Source: an uncultured Oscillospiraceae bacterium (GTDB lineage: Bacteria > Bacillota > Clostridia > Oscillospirales > Oscillospiraceae). Taken from it: a stretch of DNA of 7,772 nt. The position numbers and the translations under genes are program-made. Of the stretch, positions 5,400 through 7,772 are shown in pieces. The stretch is from the NCBI GenBank assembly GCA_934659475.1, contig CAKUHX010000075.1, positions 1 through 7,772 of the forward strand. The letters run 5' to 3'. How positions within the stretch are numbered: position 1 is the first letter of the stretch; each line of letters opens with the position of its first letter. The notes below the pieces were generated by a model, which saw nothing but the letters and a program-made list of their open reading frames with translations, was not told the DNA's origin and made no database searches.

Positions 5400-6599
5400 T
5401 TACATCCGGTTCCGGTCTCTCAGCCAGCTGGGGAGGGTCTGCGCCTTGGCGCTGGAGACTATGCCCATGGCAGCAAACAGGGTGATGATAGAGGAGCCGC
5501 CGTAGCTGATGAAGGGGAGAGTCAGCCCCATGCAGGGGGCGATGAACAGGCACATGCCCACGTTTAACGCTATCTGGATCAGCAGCATGCCGCCCATTCC
5601 GACGCACACATAGGCGTAAAAGGGGGAGGTGGCGTGCAGCCCGACCCAGAAGCACCGCAGGATGATCGAGGCCAGGACCGCCAGCAGCAGACAGCAGCCC
5701 ACGGTGCCCAGCTCTTCGCCGCAGACGGCGAAGATAAAGTCTGTGTGCCGGGCGGGGAGGGACTCGTTGAGCAGAGATTGGGTGCGCGTCCCGTGGAGAT
5801 ACCCCTGACCGGTGAAGCGCCCGGCGCCGATGGCCATGAGAGAGCGGGTCTGCTGCCAGCCCACCCCCTGGGGGTCGTAGCTGTGATCAAGCAGGGCGCG
5901 GATGCGCTTGACCATGTAGTTGGTGTCCCACAGGGCGGTGTCCGGCAGCACGAACAGCCAGAGGATCACCGCCGCGGCAACGATCAGTCCGCCGGTGATG
6001 AGGAACCACCGGGCCTTCACTCCGGCACTCCAGGCCATGATGACGAAGATCAGCAGATAGACCACACACATGCCCATGTCGCCGCACACCACGGCGATCA
6101 GCGCCAGCATCATGGCGGCGTGACAGCCGATCTGCATCACACTGGGAATAGAACTGATGTCGGCCCCCCGCTCCTTGATCTTGACGATCTGAAGGGAGAG
6201 GAGAAGGACGAAGGGTATTTTGACGATCTCGTTGGGCTGGATGTCCAAGGGGAAGCGGGGGATGATCTTGTCCAGGGCCAGCCAGTTCAGATTACCGGAG
6301 TTGTGGTCGGTGCCCAGAGGGGTGAGCAGCAGAAGGATGAAAATGATGTTGAAGGCCAGCAGCAGCTTCCACTGGCGCTCGGTGAAGCTTTGTAGATCCA
6401 CAAAGGTCAGCAGGATGTAGATCCCGACGCCGATGCAGATGGCCAGGGCCTGGACCAGGATAAAGCGGTCGCGGCCGGTGTACCGGGTGGCGGAATAGAT
6501 CAGGGCCAACCCGAAGGTGCTGGCCAGCAGACACAGCAGCAGCAGGATCAGATCGCCCTTTTTTCGGAACTCCCGCAGGGGAGAGAGCAGCAGTTCCAC
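5400..6599 (-). CDS. rodA: RodA/FtsW-family (SEDS) peptidoglycan polymerase
   Basis: This 399-residue multi-pass membrane protein belongs to the SEDS family, which polymerises lipid II into glycan strands together with a class B penicillin-binding protein. Family blocks in order are GNLNWLAL (102-109), FPLDIQPNEIVKI (116-128), CGDMGMCVVY (172-181), GVGWQQTRSLMAIGAGRF (245-262), LPARHTDFIFAVCGEELG (281-298) and LPFISYGGSS (361-370). D287 in TDFIF matches the essential aspartate of RodA proteins. The start is a GTG at 6599-6597: an eight-base Shine-Dalgarno (GAGGTGAT) lies just upstream, and family-like sequence begins here. An in-frame start 15 codons earlier has no such support. The call of RodA rather than FtsW rests on overall impression, and no division genes or PBP neighbour helps to decide. 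It is transcribed alone, convergent to rnf. Confidence 0.88.
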   Translation of the reverse strand: MELLLSPLREFRKKGDLILLLLCLLASTFGLALIYSATRYTGRDRFILVQALAICIGVGIYILLTFVDLQSFTERQWKLLLAFNIIFILLLLTPLGTDHNSGNLNWLALDKIIPRFPLDIQPNEIVKIPFVLLLSLQIVKIKERGADISSIPSVMQIGCHAAMMLALIAVVCGDMGMCVVYLLIFVIMAWSAGVKARWFLITGGLIVAAAVILWLFVLPDTALWDTNYMVKRIRALLDHSYDPQGVGWQQTRSLMAIGAGRFTGQGYLHGTRTQSLLNESLPARHTDFIFAVCGEELGTVGCCLLLAVLASIILRCFWVGLHATSPFYAYVCVGMGGMLLIQIALNVGMCLFIAPCMGLTLPFISYGGSSIITLFAAMGIVSSAKAQTLPSWLRDRNRM

Positions 6600-6634
6600 G
6601 ACATCACCTCGATCGGAAAGAAATTTGCACGAAT

Positions 6635-6663
6635 ATTCTAACACTTTTTTGTAGAATCGTAAA
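6635..6663 (-). promoter_or_regulatory. Promoter of rodA
   Basis: On the minus strand, TTTACG (6663-6658) and TAGAAT (6640-6635) are separated by 17 bp. A TGT directly before the -10 box provides an extended -10 element. The predicted start near 6628 gives a short leader of about 28 nt that contains the GAGGTGAT ribosome binding site. The -10 box is also one arm of an inverted repeat, ATTCTA (6635-6640) and TAGAAT (6652-6657). Confidence 0.6.
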
Positions 6664-6672
6664 CTATAAGTG

Positions 6673-6681
6673 TGTTATAAT
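6673..6681 (+). promoter_or_regulatory. Extended -10 promoter of tsaE-tsaB
   Basis: TGT followed by a perfect TATAAT (6676-6681) forms an extended -10 element. The -35 position at optimal spacing (6653-6658) is a poor match, as is common for extended -10 promoters. The predicted start near 6688 gives a leader of about 120 nt containing the folded element annotated next. This promoter and the rodA promoter are back to back, and their -35 regions overlap. Confidence 0.55.
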
Positions 6682-6704
6682 TCCTTGAATACTTTTTTAA
6701 GATG

Positions 6705-6780
6705 CCCGGTCTGCCTATCCAGCTCCTCTTGCGGAGGAGCCGGCACTGTCTGCCCGTGGGGGATATACAGCAGGACCGGG
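6705..6780 (+). ncRNA. Candidate structured RNA leader of tsaE (three-way junction)
   Basis: CCCGGT-CTGC (6705-6714) pairs with GCAG-g-ACCGGG (6770-6780), giving ten pairs with one bulged G. The stem can continue after an internal loop with TATCC (6716-6720) pairing GGATA (6761-6765). Inside lie two hairpins: GCTCCTC (6722-6728) with GAGGAGC (6734-6740), and GGCA (6742-6745) with TGCC (6751-6754). The result is a closed three-way junction 30 nt before the tsaE start. It has no tRNA T-arm, no T-box AGGGTGG element, no SRP-RNA motif and no following U-tract, so I cannot place it in a known class. Regulation of tsaE is an inference from position only. Confidence 0.42.
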
Positions 6781-6809
6781 AGCGTTTGAAAAATGAAGGC
6801 GGATCGGAT

Positions 6810-7235
6810 ATGGAGTTTTTGACGAAGAACGAGGGGGAGACCCAGCAGCTGGGGCGGAGGCTGGGAGAGAAACTCACCCCCGGGGTCGTGGTGGCCTATA
6901 CCGGCGACCTGGGGGCGGGGAAGACCGCCTTTACCCGTGGCCTGGCCCAGGGGCTGGGGATCGCGGACCGGGTGACCAGCCCGACCTTTAACATCGTGAA
7001 TGAATATGAGGGGGGGCGGCTGCCTCTGTTCCACTTTGACCTGTACCGCTTGGGCGGCGCCGATGAGTTGTTTGACATCGGCTGGGAGGACTATCTGGCC
7101 CGCGGGGGCGTGTGCGCCGTGGAGTGGAGTGAAAATGCCCAGGGCGCCTTGGAGGGACCCTATATCAAAGTGGACATCCGCCGGGGAGACTCGGATAGTC
7201 AGAGAGTGATCGGGATCGAGGGGATCGAGCTATGA
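6810..7235 (+). CDS. tsaE: tRNA t6A threonylcarbamoylation ATPase TsaE
   Basis: TsaE (YjeE) is the small ATPase of the TsaBDE complex, which transfers the threonylcarbamoyl group to A37 of tRNAs decoding ANN codons. The 141-residue protein has a Walker A motif GDLGAGKT (32-39), the family segment TSPTFNIVNEYEG (56-68), HFDLYRL (75-81) and VEWSEN (104-109), all in the expected order and at the usual family length of about 150. The start at 6810 has AAGGCGG seven bases upstream and gives an N-terminus typical of the family. The frame stays open back to an ATG at 6702, but that extension lies in the structured leader and is not TsaE-like. The stop overlaps the tsaB start by four bases (ATGA), which suggests coupled translation of the two partners. 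Confidence 0.94.
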   Translation: MEFLTKNEGETQQLGRRLGEKLTPGVVVAYTGDLGAGKTAFTRGLAQGLGIADRVTSPTFNIVNEYEGGRLPLFHFDLYRLGGADELFDIGWEDYLARGGVCAVEWSENAQGALEGPYIKVDIRRGDSDSQRVIGIEGIEL

Positions 7236-7772
7236 AGATACTTGCCATTGAATCGTCTGCGGCCGCCTGCTCAGCGGCTCTTTGGGAGGATGGGACGATC
7301 CTCGCCCAGAACTATCAGAACAGCGGCCTGACCCACAGCCGCACCCTGCTGCCTATGGCGGAGGATCTTCTCAAAAACAGCGAGCTCAGCCTTCGGGATA
7401 TCGACGTTTTCGCCGTTTCCGAGGGGCCCGGCTCCTTCACGGGCGTGCGCATCGGCGTCGCTACGGTCAAGGGCCTTTGCTGGGGCGCGGACAAGCCCGC
7501 CGTCGGCGTCTCGACGCTTGAGGCAATGGCCTATAACGGTGAGTCCGCGGCCAAGGGCAGCGTCATCTGCTGTGCCATGGACGCCCGCCGCGGTCAGGTA
7601 TATAACGCGCTCTTCACCTTTGACGGCGGCAAGCTCCGTCGCCTGTGCCCGGACCGCGCCATTGGGCTTGATGAGCTCGCCGGTGAGCTGAAAAATTGCG
7701 AAAAAAACATATTTATAGTTGGCGATGGTGCCGTGTTGTGCTATAATCACTTGGAAAAGCTTATCCCGGGCG
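7232..7772 (+). CDS. tsaB: tRNA t6A biosynthesis protein TsaB (partial, runs off window)
   Basis: TsaB (YeaZ) is the ASKHA-fold scaffold partner of TsaD in t6A synthesis. The first 180 residues are visible and the frame is still open at the right edge. MKILAIESS fits the N-terminal beta-strand, where most homologues have DTS rather than ESS. HSRTLLPMAEDLL (34-46) and SEGPGSFTGVRIG (63-75) are the strongest signatures, followed by VSTLEAMAY and MDARRGQVYNALF. GAGGGGAT lies six bases before the ATG. Compared with rnf, this gene uses more CTC and CGC codons, and near its visible end it has an AT-rich patch with ATA and TTT codons (about 7690-7720). TsaD and RimI often follow but are outside the window. 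Confidence 0.93.
   Translation, partial: MKILAIESSAAACSAALWEDGTILAQNYQNSGLTHSRTLLPMAEDLLKNSELSLRDIDVFAVSEGPGSFTGVRIGVATVKGLCWGADKPAVGVSTLEAMAYNGESAAKGSVICCAMDARRGQVYNALFTFDGGKLRRLCPDRAIGLDELAGELKNCEKNIFIVGDGAVLCYNHLEKLIPG
7719..7747 (+). promoter_or_regulatory. Possible internal promoter within tsaB
   Basis: TTGGCG (7719-7724) and a perfect TATAAT (7742-7747) are separated by 17 bp, with TGC immediately before the -10 as an extended element. It follows an AT-rich patch inside the tsaB coding sequence. If active, it would drive genes downstream of the window independently of the tsaE promoter. It may also be chance, since the -10 falls on ordinary Cys-Tyr-Asn codons. Confidence 0.35.

Noticed and set aside
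6705..6780. tRNA, T-box or SRP RNA reading of the tsaE leader
   Set aside because: The closing stem recalls an acceptor stem, but there is no T-arm GTTCRA sequence, no T-box AGGGTGG-type element and no SRP GGAAGGAAGCA-type loop.
6702..6809. N-terminal extension of tsaE by 36 codons from an ATG at 6702
   Set aside because: There is no good Shine-Dalgarno before 6702, the extension has no counterpart in TsaE proteins, and it covers the base-paired leader. The ATG at 6810 has AAGGCGG at proper spacing and gives a normal-length protein.

Overview
The window looks like chromosomal DNA from a high-GC member of the Clostridia, probably a gut Oscillospiraceae-type anaerobe. This is inferred from four things: a complete Rnf operon in the clostridial order C-D-G-E-A-B, the cysteine-rich long form of RnfB, strong AGGAGG-type ribosome binding sites throughout, and GC-rich coding with heavy use of CTG, GGC, ATC and GCC. 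No sequence search was possible, so genus and species remain open. I saw no mobile element, CRISPR array, tRNA or rRNA.

Layout. Bases 1-395 are non-coding as far as I can see. They hold a strong sigma-70-type promoter (129-157) embedded in an 8-bp inverted repeat, followed by a leader of about 230 nt with two foldable blocks (174-222 and 281-363). Bases 396-5323 are one tight operon, rnfC-rnfD-rnfG-rnfE-rnfA-rnfB, with genes overlapping by 1-4 nt or separated by at most 24 nt. It encodes all six subunits of the membrane ferredoxin:NAD+ oxidoreductase. The operon ends in a perfect 17-bp bidirectional terminator (5328-5365) shared with the convergent gene rodA (5400-6599, minus strand), a SEDS-family peptidoglycan polymerase. 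A short AT-rich divergent promoter region (about 6635-6681) separates rodA from a plus-strand pair, tsaE (6810-7235) and tsaB (7232 to the window edge), for the t6A tRNA modification. tsaE is preceded by a leader that folds into an apparent three-way junction (6705-6780).

How the genes work together. RnfB takes electrons from reduced ferredoxin. They pass through the membrane via the RnfA/RnfE iron-sulfur site and the covalently bound flavins of RnfD and RnfG to RnfC, which reduces NAD+. The complex couples this to export of Na+ or H+; the sequence alone does not show which ion. TsaE and TsaB are two parts of the TsaBDE machinery that makes threonylcarbamoyladenosine on ANN-decoding tRNAs. 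RodA is functionally separate.

The coding content is well-known biology. The points most worth a second look are non-coding: the two structured leaders (upstream of rnfC and of tsaE), the inverted repeat around the rnf promoter, and a good promoter match inside tsaB.
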